From contig JBBQXK010000009.1 of the NCBI GenBank assembly GCA_038209775.1, positions 1 through 64,000 of the forward strand: a stretch of DNA of 64,000 nt, read 5' to 3'. Shown here one piece after another: positions 7,847 to 16,228 of this stretch; position 1 is the first letter of the stretch; every line of letters starts with the position of its first letter. The notes under the pieces are model-generated. The model ran no database searches and was not told where the DNA came from. It saw nothing but the letters and a program-made list of their open reading frames with translations. The position numbers and the translations under genes are program-made. Origin of the DNA: JBBQXK01 sp038209775. Lineage in GTDB: Bacteria; Pseudomonadota; Alphaproteobacteria; Rhodobacterales; Rhodobacteraceae.

Positions 7847-9295
7847 ATGCTGATCCAGGATCACGACCGGGCAGGCGGGTACTGGGGGGCGATCTATGCC
7901 TTTTGTGCCGTGAAAGGCCTGCAGGTGGTGATCGACGGGCCGGTCGGGTGCGAGAACCTGCCGGTGACGTCTGTGCTGCACTATACCGACGCGCTGCCGC
8001 CGCATGAGTTGCCGATCGTGGTGACGGGCTTGGGCGAAGGCGAGATGACGTCGGGGACCGAAACCTCGATGGCGCGGGCCTGGAAGACGTTGGACCCCGC
8101 ACTGCCGGCGGTGGTGGTCACGGGGTCGATTGCCGAGATGATCGGCGGCGGGGTGACGCCTGCGGGCACCAACATCCAGCGGTTCCTGCCGCGTACCATT
8201 GACGAGGATCAGTGGCAGTGTGCGGACCGGGCGATGACCTGGATTTTCACCGAGTTCGGGATGACCAAGGGCCGGATGCCGCCCGAGGCGAAGCGTCAGC
8301 CGCAAGACAAGCCGCGGGTGAACATCCTGGGGCCGATGTACGGCGTGTTCAACATGGCGTCGGACCTTCATGAAATCCGCCGCTTGGTGGAAGGCATCGG
8401 GGCCGAGGTCAACATGGTGATGCCCTTGGGCGCGCATCTGGCCGAGATGCGGCATCTGGTGAATGCGGACGTCAACGTGGTCATGTACCGCGAATTTGGC
8501 CGGGGGCTGGCCGAGTGTCTGGGCAAGCCGTACCTGCAGGCGCCTTTGGGGATGTCGTCGACGACGGCTTTCCTTGAGAAGCTGGGCGAGTTGCTGGGGT
8601 TGGACCCGCAGCCGTTCATCGCGCAGGAAAAGCATTCGACGCTGAAGCCCTTGTGGGATCTTTGGCGCAGCGTGACGCAGGATTTCTTTGCGACGGCCAG
8701 TTTCGGGGTGGTCGCGAACGAGACCTATGCGCGCGGGCTGAAGAATTTCCTTGAGGGTGATCTTGGGTTGCCCTGTGCCTTTGCGGTGGCGCGGGTTGCG
8801 GGCAAGAAGACCAACAACGAGGCGGTGCGGTCGATGATCCGCAAGGACCGCCCGCTGATCCTGATGGGGTCGATCAACGAAAAGATGTATCTGGCGGAAA
8901 CCCGTGCGGGCCATGGGCCGCAGCCGGTGTTCATACCGGCGTCGTTTCCCGGGGCGGCGATCCGCAGGCATAACGGCACGCCCTTCATGGGGTATTCGGG
9001 TGCGGTCTATGTGCTGCAGGAGGTGTGCAACGGCCTCTTTGACGCGCTGTTCCACATCCTGCCGCTTGGCACCGACATGGACAGTGCGGCGGCGACGCCC
9101 ACGACGCTGCGGCGCGACTTCCCTTGGGATGTCGATGCGCAGGCGGAACTGTACCGGATCGTGAGTGAACACCCGATCCTGACGCGGATATCTGCCGCAA
9201 GAACCCTGCGCGATGCCGCCGAGAAATCGGCGCTGGATCAGGGTGCCGAGCGGGTGGTTCTGGAGACCGTGGCGGCGCTGCGGACGAGAAACTGA
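7847..9295 (+). CDS. bchZ: Chlorophyllide a reductase subunit Z (BchZ)
   Basis: A 482-residue NifK-like partner of BchY, completing chlorophyllide a oxidoreductase. The N-terminus MLIQDHDRAGGYWGA and the cysteine-containing VIDGPVGCENLPVTS are characteristic. I chose the ATG at 7847, just after gcggaggtgtc, because homology begins there; an upstream in-frame ATG at 7832 would add only five residues. The superoperon promoter for pufQ and the puf structural genes is expected inside or upstream of this gene, as in other Rhodobacter species. Confidence 0.95.
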   Translation: MLIQDHDRAGGYWGAIYAFCAVKGLQVVIDGPVGCENLPVTSVLHYTDALPPHELPIVVTGLGEGEMTSGTETSMARAWKTLDPALPAVVVTGSIAEMIGGGVTPAGTNIQRFLPRTIDEDQWQCADRAMTWIFTEFGMTKGRMPPEAKRQPQDKPRVNILGPMYGVFNMASDLHEIRRLVEGIGAEVNMVMPLGAHLAEMRHLVNADVNVVMYREFGRGLAECLGKPYLQAPLGMSSTTAFLEKLGELLGLDPQPFIAQEKHSTLKPLWDLWRSVTQDFFATASFGVVANETYARGLKNFLEGDLGLPCAFAVARVAGKKTNNEAVRSMIRKDRPLILMGSINEKMYLAETRAGHGPQPVFIPASFPGAAIRRHNGTPFMGYSGAVYVLQEVCNGLFDALFHILPLGTDMDSAAATPTTLRRDFPWDVDAQAELYRIVSEHPILTRISAARTLRDAAEKSALDQGAERVVLETVAALRTRN

Positions 9296-9313
9296 GAGAC
9301 AGGGAGAGAGAAG

Positions 9314-9535
9314 ATGACCGATTACCATGTCGACATTCCCAAAGGCGCGCTGCGGCGCACCGGCGCACTGGGATACGCCGTCTATTTCGTCCCGGTTTTT
9401 GCCATAGCGCTGCCGTTCTCGCTGGCGGTCTGGGCAAGCTATCCGCTGCGCAAGGGCCGTCTGCCCGCCGAGGGGCCGTTGGCTCGGGCGGTGAAGGACG
9501 CGCGCGGCATCACCGCGCAGATCATCCGGGCCTGA
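9314..9535 (+). CDS. pufQ: PufQ, cytochrome-subunit-like photosynthesis assembly protein
   Basis: A 73-residue protein with one transmembrane helix (residues 20-43, YAVYFVPVFAIALPFSLAVW) and a basic C-terminal half ending RGITAQIIRA. PufQ heads the puf structural genes in Rhodobacter and is linked to bacteriochlorophyll precursor handling. It follows bchZ by 18 bases with a strong ribosome-binding sequence (gagagacagggagag). Confidence 0.92.
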   Translation: MTDYHVDIPKGALRRTGALGYAVYFVPVFAIALPFSLAVWASYPLRKGRLPAEGPLARAVKDARGITAQIIRA

Positions 9536-9536
9536 G

Positions 9537-9681
9537 GGCCCGCACAGGAATTCCCGGGCCGGTTGGCCACGGGCAACGCATCCGGCCCCCCGAAAGGGGG
9601 ACGGGTAAAGGGTAGGGCATCGCGCCCTCCGAACCCCGGTCGTGGGGCACGCGACCTCAGTCTTACCATCAGGAGGGTAAC
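9537..9681 (+). promoter_or_regulatory. pufQ-pufB intercistronic region with stable hairpins
   Basis: This 145-base leader to pufB contains a hairpin ggcccg/cgggcc (9538-9560) and a second with arms ccccc and ggggg closed by a GAAA tetraloop (9586-9600). It ends in caggaggg, a strong ribosome-binding site for pufB. In Rhodobacter, processed 5' ends of the abundant puf mRNAs lie in this region; the hairpins here are good candidates for processing or protection elements. Confidence 0.55.
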
Positions 9682-9831
9682 ATGGCTGATAGATCTGACC
9701 TGAGCTTCACTGGTCTTACCGACCAGCAGGCACAGGAACTTCATTCCGTTTACATGAGCGGGCTTACGCTTTTCGTGGTCGTGGCCGTCGTCGCTCATTT
9801 CGCGGTGTTCGTCTGGCGTCCGTGGTTCTGA
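9682..9831 (+). CDS. pufB: Light-harvesting complex 1 beta subunit PufB
   Basis: A 49-residue LH1 beta polypeptide starting MADRSDLSFTGLTDQQAQEL. A single transmembrane helix carries the bacteriochlorophyll-binding His in VVAHFAVFVWRPWF, the hallmark C-terminus of LH1 beta chains. It is preceded by a strong aggaggg ribosome-binding site and followed after 13 bases by pufA. Confidence 0.97.
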   Translation: MADRSDLSFTGLTDQQAQELHSVYMSGLTLFVVVAVVAHFAVFVWRPWF

Positions 9832-9844
9832 AGGGGATCAAAAC

Positions 9845-10024
9845 ATGAGCAAGTTCTACAAGATCTGGCTGATTTTCGACCCCCGTCGCGTGTTTGTGGC
9901 ACAGGGCGTTTTCCTGTTCCTTCTGGCCGCGATGATCCACCTCGTGCTGTTGTCGAACCCCGGCTACAACTGGTTCGATATCGCTGCCGCGAAGTACGAC
10001 CGCGCAGCGCCGGCAACCGAGTGA
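9845..10024 (+). CDS. pufA: Light-harvesting complex 1 alpha subunit PufA
   Basis: A 59-residue LH1 alpha polypeptide starting MSKFYKIWLIFDPRRVFVAQ. The transmembrane helix contains the bacteriochlorophyll-ligand His in LAAMIHLVLLS. It assembles with PufB around the reaction centre. A large hairpin region directly follows the stop codon and separates it from pufL. Confidence 0.97.
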   Translation: MSKFYKIWLIFDPRRVFVAQGVFLFLLAAMIHLVLLSNPGYNWFDIAAAKYDRAAPATE

Positions 10025-10103
10025 CCCGCAGGCAACGCTGCGGGCGGGGCTGACCTGGCCGCAGCAGAACCCCCCCCCTCGGACCATTGGTGCGAGGGGG
10101 GGG
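10025..10103 (+). promoter_or_regulatory. pufA-pufL intercistronic hairpins
   Basis: Two stem-loops lie here: cccgcag/ctgcggg at 10025-10044, immediately after the pufA stop, and a very stable one of about ten C/G pairs at 10071-10103 (ccccccctcg with cgaggggggg). In Rhodobacter, hairpins at this place stop 3' decay, so that pufBA mRNA outlives the full pufBALMX mRNA and LH1 is made in excess over reaction centres. A similar role is inferred here from position. Confidence 0.75.
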
Positions 10104-10193
10104 ATATCCGCAGACACGAAATACACATGACCCGGATCGACACGCAGGCGCTATCACGCGCGGCGGGGTGTCCGGGCAAGCGGAGAGGGAAGC

Positions 10194-11042
10194 ATGGCAC
10201 TGCTCAGCTTCGAACGAAAATACCGCGTGCCGGGTGGCACGCTGATCGGCGGGAACCTGTTCGACTTCTGGGTCGGCCCTTTCTTTGTCGGTTTCTTTGG
10301 CGTCACGACCGTTTTCTTTGCGGCGCTGGGAACCATCCTGATCTTCTATGGAACGGCCATTGAAGGGGTGTGGAACCCCTGGCTGATCTCCATCGATACG
10401 CCACCGCTGGAGTACGGACTGGGCTTTGCGCCCCTTGCCGATGGGGGGCTGTGGCAGCTGATCACCATGTGCGCCATCGGCGCGTTCGTCAGCTGGGCGC
10501 TGCGCGAGGTCGAGATCTGCAACAAGCTGGGCATGGGGTATCATGTGCCCGCGGCCTTTGGTGTGGCGATCTTTGCCTATGTGACGCTGGTGGTGATCCG
10601 GCCGATTTTGATGGGGGCCTGGAACTATGGCTTTCCCTACGGCATCTTCAGTCACCTCGATTGGGTGTCGAACACGGGCTATCAATACGGGAACTTTCAC
10701 TACAACCCGGTGCACATGATCGCCGTTTCGTTCTTCTTCACCACGGCGCTGGCACTGGCGCTGCATGGGGCGCTGATCCTGTCGGCGGCCAATCCGGAGA
10801 AGGGCAAGACGGTCCGCACCCCCGATCACGAGGATACGTTCTTTCGCGATCTGATCGGGTATTCGGTCGGCACGCTGGGCATCCACCGTGTGGGCCTGTT
10901 GCTGGCGCTGAACGCCGGGTTTTGGAGCGCCATCTGTATCCTGATCTCGGGCACGATCTGGTTCGACCAGTGGGTGACGTGGTGGGACTGGTGGTTGCAG
11001 TTGCCCTGGTGGGCAGGCATTCCGGGAGGCGTAAATGGCTAG
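10194..11042 (+). CDS. pufL: Photosynthetic reaction centre L subunit PufL
   Basis: A 282-residue, five-helix membrane protein starting MALLSFERKYRVPGGTLIGG. The ligands for bacteriochlorophyll and the non-haem iron are visible as the His residues in SHLDW, YNPVHMIA, LALHGALI and GIHRVGLLLALN. It begins 169 bases after pufA behind the stabilising hairpins, with gagaggga as ribosome-binding site. Its last eight bases overlap the pufM start. Confidence 0.98.
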   Translation: MALLSFERKYRVPGGTLIGGNLFDFWVGPFFVGFFGVTTVFFAALGTILIFYGTAIEGVWNPWLISIDTPPLEYGLGFAPLADGGLWQLITMCAIGAFVSWALREVEICNKLGMGYHVPAAFGVAIFAYVTLVVIRPILMGAWNYGFPYGIFSHLDWVSNTGYQYGNFHYNPVHMIAVSFFFTTALALALHGALILSAANPEKGKTVRTPDHEDTFFRDLIGYSVGTLGIHRVGLLLALNAGFWSAICILISGTIWFDQWVTWWDWWLQLPWWAGIPGGVNG

Positions 11043-11958
11043 CTATCAGAATATCTTCACCCAGGTGCAGGTGCGGGCCCTGCCCGAGGCCGGAATGATC
11101 GAGGATGTCGATCTTGACAACCGCAGTGCGGCTGGCGGGTTCTCGACACTGCTGGGCTGGTTCGGCAATGCGCAGCTGGGGCCGATCTATCTGGGCACGA
11201 TGGGCACGATTGCCCTGATGTCCGGGGCGATCTGGTTTTTCATGGTGGGGGCTTGGTTCTGGGATCAGGCTGGCTACAACCCGGCGGTATTCCTGCGCGA
11301 CCTTTTCTGGCTGTCGCTTGATCCGCCGTCACCGGATTACGGCCTGCGCTTTCCGCCGATGCGGGAAGGGGGGTACTTCCTGATCGCGTCGTTCTTCCTG
11401 TTGATCTCGGTCATCTCGTGGTGGATCAGGACGTGGCTTCGGGCCGAGGCTTTGGGGATGGGCAAGCATGTGTGCTATGCCTTTGCCAGTGCGATCTGGC
11501 TGTTCCTGGTGCTGGGCCTGATCCGTCCGATCCTGATGGGGTCGTGGTCCGAGGCGGTGCCTTATGGCATCTTCACGCACCTTGACTGGACCAACCTTTT
11601 CTCGCTGAACCACGGCAACCTGTTCTACAACCCGTTCCATGCACTGAGCATCGTCTTCCTTTACGGGTCGGCCCTGCTGTTTGCGATGCATGGTGCCACC
11701 ATCCTGGCCGTAAGCCGGTTTGGCGGCGACCGGGAACTGGAGCAGATCTTTGACCGGGGTACGGCGTCGGAACGGGCGGCCCTGTTCTGGCGCTGGACCA
11801 TGGGGTTCAACGCCACGATGGAGGGGATTCACCGCTGGGCCTGGTGGTTTGCCGTGCTGGTCACGCTGACCGGGGGTATCGGTATCCTTCTGTCGGGCAC
11901 GGTCGTCGACAACTGGTATGTCTGGGCACAAGAGCACGGCTATGCACCCATCGAGTAA
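11035..11958 (+). CDS. pufM: Photosynthetic reaction centre M subunit PufM
   Basis: A 307-residue, five-helix partner of PufL. His ligands are in THLDW, NPFHALSI, FAMHGATI and GIHRWAWWFA, and the iron-ligating Glu region ASERAALFWRWTMGFN is present. Translation is coupled to pufL through an eight-base overlap. There is no C-terminal extension and no pufC follows, consistent with a PufX-type RC-LH1 complex. Confidence 0.98.
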   Translation: MASYQNIFTQVQVRALPEAGMIEDVDLDNRSAAGGFSTLLGWFGNAQLGPIYLGTMGTIALMSGAIWFFMVGAWFWDQAGYNPAVFLRDLFWLSLDPPSPDYGLRFPPMREGGYFLIASFFLLISVISWWIRTWLRAEALGMGKHVCYAFASAIWLFLVLGLIRPILMGSWSEAVPYGIFTHLDWTNLFSLNHGNLFYNPFHALSIVFLYGSALLFAMHGATILAVSRFGGDRELEQIFDRGTASERAALFWRWTMGFNATMEGIHRWAWWFAVLVTLTGGIGILLSGTVVDNWYVWAQEHGYAPIE

Positions 11959-11970
11959 GGAGCGGGGACG

Positions 11971-12192
11971 ATGAACGACAAACCCTACTATGAAGTAAGC
12001 GAGGGGGCAGTGCTGCGGACCTGGGTTACGGGGCAGATGCTGCGCGGAGCGGGGTACGGGGCGGCGCTGTTGATCGGTGTCGGGCTGTTCCTGGGCGTGA
12101 TCTACGGCGCAAGCCTTATGCTGCCGCCCGAAAGCAAAGAGGCGCCGCCCCCCATGGGCAGCCTGATCGTGGACGTGGCCACGGTCGTCTGA
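11971..12192 (+). CDS. pufX: PufX, RC-LH1 ring-opening subunit
   Basis: A 73-residue single-helix protein starting MNDKPYYEVSEGAVLRTWVT. The Gly-rich transmembrane segment GAGYGAALLIGVGLFLGVIYG fits PufX, which interrupts the LH1 ring to allow quinone exchange. The cytoplasmic side is the N-terminus; the C-terminal tail (PPESKEAPPPMGS) is Pro-rich. PufX is restricted to Rhodobacter and close relatives, which helps place the organism. It lies 12 bases after pufM and just before dxs. Confidence 0.95.
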   Translation: MNDKPYYEVSEGAVLRTWVTGQMLRGAGYGAALLIGVGLFLGVIYGASLMLPPESKEAPPPMGSLIVDVATVV

Positions 12193-12201
12193 CGACGTAT
12201 G

Positions 12202-12256
12202 CCGGCGGGGCCTGCAGGTTCCGCCGGGCAAGGCATCCGGACACCAGCCTGTCCGG
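12202..12256 (+). terminator. Stem-loops after pufX
   Basis: Two inverted repeats follow pufX: ccggcgg/ccgccgg (12202-12226) and ccggaca/tgtccgg (12237-12256). No T-run follows, so they could stabilise or partially terminate the puf mRNA rather than act as a full intrinsic terminator. The rest of the 176-base pufX-dxs spacer shows only the dxs ribosome-binding site. Confidence 0.45.
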
Positions 12257-12368
12257 GTTGCGGGCCGCAATGGCCCGGTTCCCTTCCTGTTGGCGACAGG
12301 GAACTGGTGCCGCGGCGAACGGGTTCGCGGCACCCCTTTCCCCCCCCTTTGGGCGGCAGGAGGCGGCC

Positions 12369-14300
12369 ATGTCCGACACCCCCCTTTCCGACACCCCGGT
12401 TCTTGACCGTGTGACGGTCCCAGCCGATATCCGGCGGCTGTCGGATGCCGACCTGGGTCGTCTGGCGCACGAGGTGCGGGCCGAGACGATTGCGGTGGTG
12501 TCCGAGACCGGCGGGCATCTGGGGTCATCTTTGGGTGTGTGCGAACTGACGGTGGCCATTCATGCCGTGTTCAACACGCCGGTGGACAAGCTGATCTGGG
12601 ATGTCGGCCACCAATGCTATCCCCACAAGATCCTGACCGGGCGGCGTGCGCGGATGCGTTCGCTGCGGCAGGGGGGGGGCCTGTCGGGGTTCACCAAGCG
12701 CAGCGAAAGCGAATACGATCCGTTTGGGGCGGCCCATTCCAGCACGTCGATTTCAGCCGCGTTGGGGTTTTCGATGGGGCGCGAGATGGGGATGCCCACG
12801 GGCGATGCCGTGGCGGTGATCGGCGACGGTGCGATCACTGCCGGCATGGCCTATGAGGCGATGAACCACGCGGGGCATCTGGGCAAGCGGCTGTTCGTGA
12901 TCCTGAACGACAATGACATGAGCATCGCCCCGCCGGTGGGGGCGATGAGCCGGTATCTGACCAGGCTGGGCACCACAGCACCCGGGGCCACCCCGCGCGA
13001 TCTGGCGGCGGGGTTCGAGGCGGTTCTGCCCGGCCCCCTGCGCGACCATGCGCGGCGCGCGCGGCATCTGGTGACGGGGATGCCGGGCGGGGCCACGCTG
13101 TTTGAGGAGTTGGGGTTCACCTACATCGGCCCGATTGACGGCCATTCGATGCCAGAGCTTCTGTCGACCTTACGCGCCGCGCGGGCGCGGGCGACGGGGC
13201 CGGTCCTGATCCATGCGCTGACGGTCAAGGGCAAGGGCTATGCGCCGGCCGAGGCATCCGCCGACCGGTATCACGGGGTGGCGAAGTTCGATGTGGCGAC
13301 GGGAGTTCAGGCCAAGGGCAAGTCGAACGCGCCCGCCTATACTGCGGTGTTCGGCGAGACGCTGACGGCGCTGGCCGCGACCGATCCGCGGATCGTCGGG
13401 ATCACCGCCGCGATGCCGTCGGGGACGGGTCTGGACATCATGGCCAAGCGGTTTCCGGCGCGGGTGTTCGATGTGGGGATTGCGGAACAGCACGGCGTGA
13501 CCTTTGCCGCCGGGCTGGCCGCATCGGGGATGCGGCCGTTTGTGGCGATCTATTCATCGTTCCTGCAGCGTGGCTATGACCAGATCGTGCATGACGTGGC
13601 CTTGCAGAACCTGCCGGTGCGGTTCGCGGTCGACCGGGCCGGGTTGGTGGGCCAGGACGGGGCGACGCATGCGGGGTCGTTCGATGTGGGGTATCTGTCG
13701 GCACTGCCGAACATGGTGGTGATGGCGGCGGGCGACGAGGCGGAACTGGTGCATATGGTGGCGACGGCCGCCGCGCATGACGAAGGGCCGATCGCGTTCC
13801 GCTATCCGCGCGGCGAGGGGTCGGGGGTGGAGATGCCCGAGCGTGGCGTTCCCTTGGCCATCGGCAAGGGCCGGGTTCTGCGTGAGGGGACGGATGTGGC
13901 GATCCTGAGTTTCGGGGCGCATCTGGCCGAGTGTCTTGTCGCCGCCGAACGTCTGGCCGAGCAGGGGATCAGCGCCACGGTGGCCGACGCGCGGTTCGCG
14001 AAACCGCTGGACGCGGACCTGATCGCGCAACTGGCGCGCAACCATGCGGGCATCGTCACCGTCGAACAGGGCGCGCGCGGCGGGTTTGGTGCTGCGGTGC
14101 TGGAGCACATGGCGAATGTGGGGCTGTTGGACGGGCGGGTGCGCTTGCGCACGATGACGCTGCCCGACCGGTTCATCGATCAGGCCAGCCCGGCGGCGAT
14201 GTATGTGGATGCGGGGCTGACGGCGGCGGATATTGCCGGGGTGGCGGCAGGTATCGCGGGCAAGACGGCAGCGCTGCATGTGATCAAAAGACAGAATTGA
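12369..14300 (+). CDS. dxs: 1-deoxy-D-xylulose-5-phosphate synthase
   Basis: A 643-residue thiamine-diphosphate enzyme that condenses pyruvate and glyceraldehyde 3-phosphate as the first step of the MEP isoprenoid pathway. The N-terminal active-site His is in DVGHQCYPHKIL and the TPP/Mg motif is GDGAITAGMAYEAMNHAG through NDNDMSIAP. The pyrimidine-binding domain contains FDVGIAEQHGVTFAAGLA. The ATG at 12369 after ggaggcggcc is preferred over a longer in-frame GTG extension. Its position after puf, known in Rhodobacter, ties isoprenoid supply to pigment demand. A strong palindrome overlaps its stop codon. Confidence 0.96.
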   Translation: MSDTPLSDTPVLDRVTVPADIRRLSDADLGRLAHEVRAETIAVVSETGGHLGSSLGVCELTVAIHAVFNTPVDKLIWDVGHQCYPHKILTGRRARMRSLRQGGGLSGFTKRSESEYDPFGAAHSSTSISAALGFSMGREMGMPTGDAVAVIGDGAITAGMAYEAMNHAGHLGKRLFVILNDNDMSIAPPVGAMSRYLTRLGTTAPGATPRDLAAGFEAVLPGPLRDHARRARHLVTGMPGGATLFEELGFTYIGPIDGHSMPELLSTLRAARARATGPVLIHALTVKGKGYAPAEASADRYHGVAKFDVATGVQAKGKSNAPAYTAVFGETLTALAATDPRIVGITAAMPSGTGLDIMAKRFPARVFDVGIAEQHGVTFAAGLAASGMRPFVAIYSSFLQRGYDQIVHDVALQNLPVRFAVDRAGLVGQDGATHAGSFDVGYLSALPNMVVMAAGDEAELVHMVATAAAHDEGPIAFRYPRGEGSGVEMPERGVPLAIGKGRVLREGTDVAILSFGAHLAECLVAAERLAEQGISATVADARFAKPLDADLIAQLARNHAGIVTVEQGARGGFGAAVLEHMANVGLLDGRVRLRTMTLPDRFIDQASPAAMYVDAGLTAADIAGVAAGIAGKTAALHVIKRQN

Positions 14301-14360
14301 GTATTTGGGCAAAGAAGAAACCCGGGGGCGGTCTGCGGTTTCTTCTTTGTCCAAATACTC
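14299..14360. terminator. Long palindromic bidirectional terminator between dxs and an ABC ATPase gene
   Basis: Arms of about 25 bases (14299-14323 and 14336-14360) are almost perfectly complementary, reading gagtatttgg(g)caaagaag then aaacc, around a G-rich 12-base loop. It lies between two convergent genes and includes the dxs stop. Each arm resembles the short gatatttgtgcaaagatgaa arm found in other spacers of this window, so it is probably a two-armed member of repeat family 1. Confidence 0.8.
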
Positions 14361-14378
14361 ATCTTGCGACGCCGGCCG

Positions 14379-15434
14379 TCAGTCCAGAAGGATGAAATCC
14401 TGGGCTGACAGGCTGATCTCGGCTGACTGCCCTACGGCGGGGGGGGGCGTGTCGGGGCGGTTGAAGGTGTCGAGTGACACGGTGGTACCCGCCGCCTCGG
14501 CCTTGATGCGGATGACCGAGCCCATGAAGTGGACTTCGCGCACGATGGCGGGCAGGACTACGTCGCGCCCGGGGGCGCGGCCCATGTGCACGGCCTCGGG
14601 GCGGAGTGCCAGGCCGATGGTGGCACCCTTGGCCGCCGATACCGGGCGACCGAGCGACAGGGGCACGCCGCCCAGGCGCAGGGCTCCGGTGGCCGGCGTG
14701 TCAACTTCGGCCTCGAAGGTGTTGAGGGTGCCCACGAAATTCGCGACGAACCGGGTCGAGGGCTGGTTGTAGACCTGGAACGGGGTGCCGACCTGATCGG
14801 CGATGCCGCCGTTCATGACGACGACCCGGTCAGAGATCGACAGCGCCTCTTCCTGGTCATGCGTCACGAAGATGGTGGTGATGCCCAGATCGCGCTGGAT
14901 CGCGCGGATTTCGTTGCGCAGCGATACGCGCACCTTGGCGTCAAGCGCCGACAGGGGTTCATCGAGGAGGAGGACGCGGGGGCGGGGGGCCAGGGCGCGG
15001 GCCAAGGCCACGCGCTGTTGCTGGCCGCCGGACAACTGGAACGGATAGGACGGCCCCTTGTCGGGCAGGCTGATCAGGCGCAGCATTTCGGCCACGCGCG
15101 CGTCGGCCTCATCCCGGGGCATGCCCGCGACCTTGAGCCCGAAGCCCACGTTCTGGGCCACGGTGAGGTTCGGGAACAGCGCATAGGCCTGGAACACCAT
15201 GCCGATGCGGCGCTGGTTGGGGCGAAGGGCGGTCACGTCCTGTCCGTCGATGGTGATGCGGCCCGAGGTTGGCGCCTCGAACCCCGCGACCATGCGCAGG
15301 ACTGTGGTCTTGCCGCAGCCCGAGGGGCCGAGGAGCGACACGAACTCGCCCTTGGCGATGCCGAGGGAGAAATCCTTGACCACGCGGTTGCTGCCGAAGG
15401 TTTTCACAAGGTGGGTAAGGTCAAGATAGGCCAT
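14379..15434 (-). CDS. ABC importer ATP-binding protein (PotA/AfuC type)
   Basis: A 351-residue ATPase energising the importer encoded by the three upstream genes. Walker A is GPSGCGKTT near residue 37, the signature is LSGGQQQRVALARAL, Walker B is VLLLDEPLSALD and the switch His is in FVTHDQEEAL. A C-terminal TOBE-like domain follows from about residue 240. The start overlaps the stop of the preceding permease gene by one base; a longer reading frame upstream lies inside the permease. Substrate is not evident; spermidine/putrescine, iron and 2-aminoethylphosphonate importers share this architecture. Confidence 0.88.
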   Translation of the reverse strand: MAYLDLTHLVKTFGSNRVVKDFSLGIAKGEFVSLLGPSGCGKTTVLRMVAGFEAPTSGRITIDGQDVTALRPNQRRIGMVFQAYALFPNLTVAQNVGFGLKVAGMPRDEADARVAEMLRLISLPDKGPSYPFQLSGGQQQRVALARALAPRPRVLLLDEPLSALDAKVRVSLRNEIRAIQRDLGITTIFVTHDQEEALSISDRVVVMNGGIADQVGTPFQVYNQPSTRFVANFVGTLNTFEAEVDTPATGALRLGGVPLSLGRPVSAAKGATIGLALRPEAVHMGRAPGRDVVLPAIVREVHFMGSVIRIKAEAAGTTVSLDTFNRPDTPPPAVGQSAEISLSAQDFILLD

Positions 15435-16228
15435 CAGGCACGCGCCCTTTCGTGTTTCGAGAAGCGGGTGACAAGCTGGATCAAGCCCATGCAGGCCCAG
15501 GTGATGGCAAAGGTGATGACCGCCAGCGCCTGTGGCACATAGGCCTTGTTGTCGCCGCTCCACGCCAGGTAGGGGCCGAAGGCGGGCCGGTCGAGGAGGG
15601 CTGCAAAGACATACTCGCCGATGACGATGGCAAACGTGAGGAATGCACCCGACAGCACCGCAACAAGGACGTTGGGCAGGATCAGCCGGAAGATCACGGT
15701 GAACCACCCGGCACCCAGGCTTTGCGCCGCCTCGGTCAGGGTGGCCACGTCGACCGTGCGCAGGCCGGTATCAACGGCGCGGTACATATACGGCAGGGCA
15801 AGGGTGGCATAGCCGAACATCAGGAGCAGGTTCGTGCCCCCCGCAGTGCCCGTAAGGGGCAGCCAGCTTGAGGTATTGTACAGCCGGATATAGCCGAACA
15901 CGATCACGATGGGCGGGATCACCAGCGGCAGAAGCGTGATGAACTCGACCACCGGGCGCAGGCCTGGAAGTTTCAGCCGCACCCAGAACGCCGTCGGCAC
16001 CACGATCAGGACGCCAAAGACGATGGTCGCCAGTGCCATCACCACGGAATAAAGGAAGGTCGCCTGAAACTGCGGGTCGGACAGGACCGAGGCATAGGCG
16101 TCAAGGCTGTAGACCCCGCGCCGCATCCGCAACGAAAACTCGGCCATCGCGATCAGCGGCAGGGCAAAGAACAGCACGCCCGCGCCGAAGGTGATCCATG
16201 ACCAGAGGCGGGGCGTCATTTCATCCAC
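15434..16228 (-). CDS. ABC importer inner-membrane permease (second)
   Basis: A 264-residue permease with about six transmembrane helices. The EAA-type cytoplasmic loop is EAAQSLGAGWFTVIFRLILPNVLVAVLSGA near residues 165-195. It overlaps the preceding permease gene by 13 bases and the ATPase gene by one. It belongs to the PotC/AfuB-like family of family-1 importers. Together with its partner it forms the translocation pore. Confidence 0.87.
   Translation of the reverse strand: MDEMTPRLWSWITFGAGVLFFALPLIAMAEFSLRMRRGVYSLDAYASVLSDPQFQATFLYSVVMALATIVFGVLIVVPTAFWVRLKLPGLRPVVEFITLLPLVIPPIVIVFGYIRLYNTSSWLPLTGTAGGTNLLLMFGYATLALPYMYRAVDTGLRTVDVATLTEAAQSLGAGWFTVIFRLILPNVLVAVLSGAFLTFAIVIGEYVFAALLDRPAFGPYLAWSGDNKAYVPQALAVITFAITWACMGLIQLVTRFSKHERARA

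Noticed and set aside
6178..7848. 556-codon minus-strand frame opposite bchY
   Set aside because: His/Arg/Pro-rich shadow of bchY with no recognisable fold. Similar long antisense frames opposite crtF, bchZ, pufM and the YhaN-like gene were rejected for the same reason.
12258..12368. N-terminal extension of Dxs from 12258
   Set aside because: The extra residues have no family likeness, and a good ribosome-binding site precedes the ATG at 12369.
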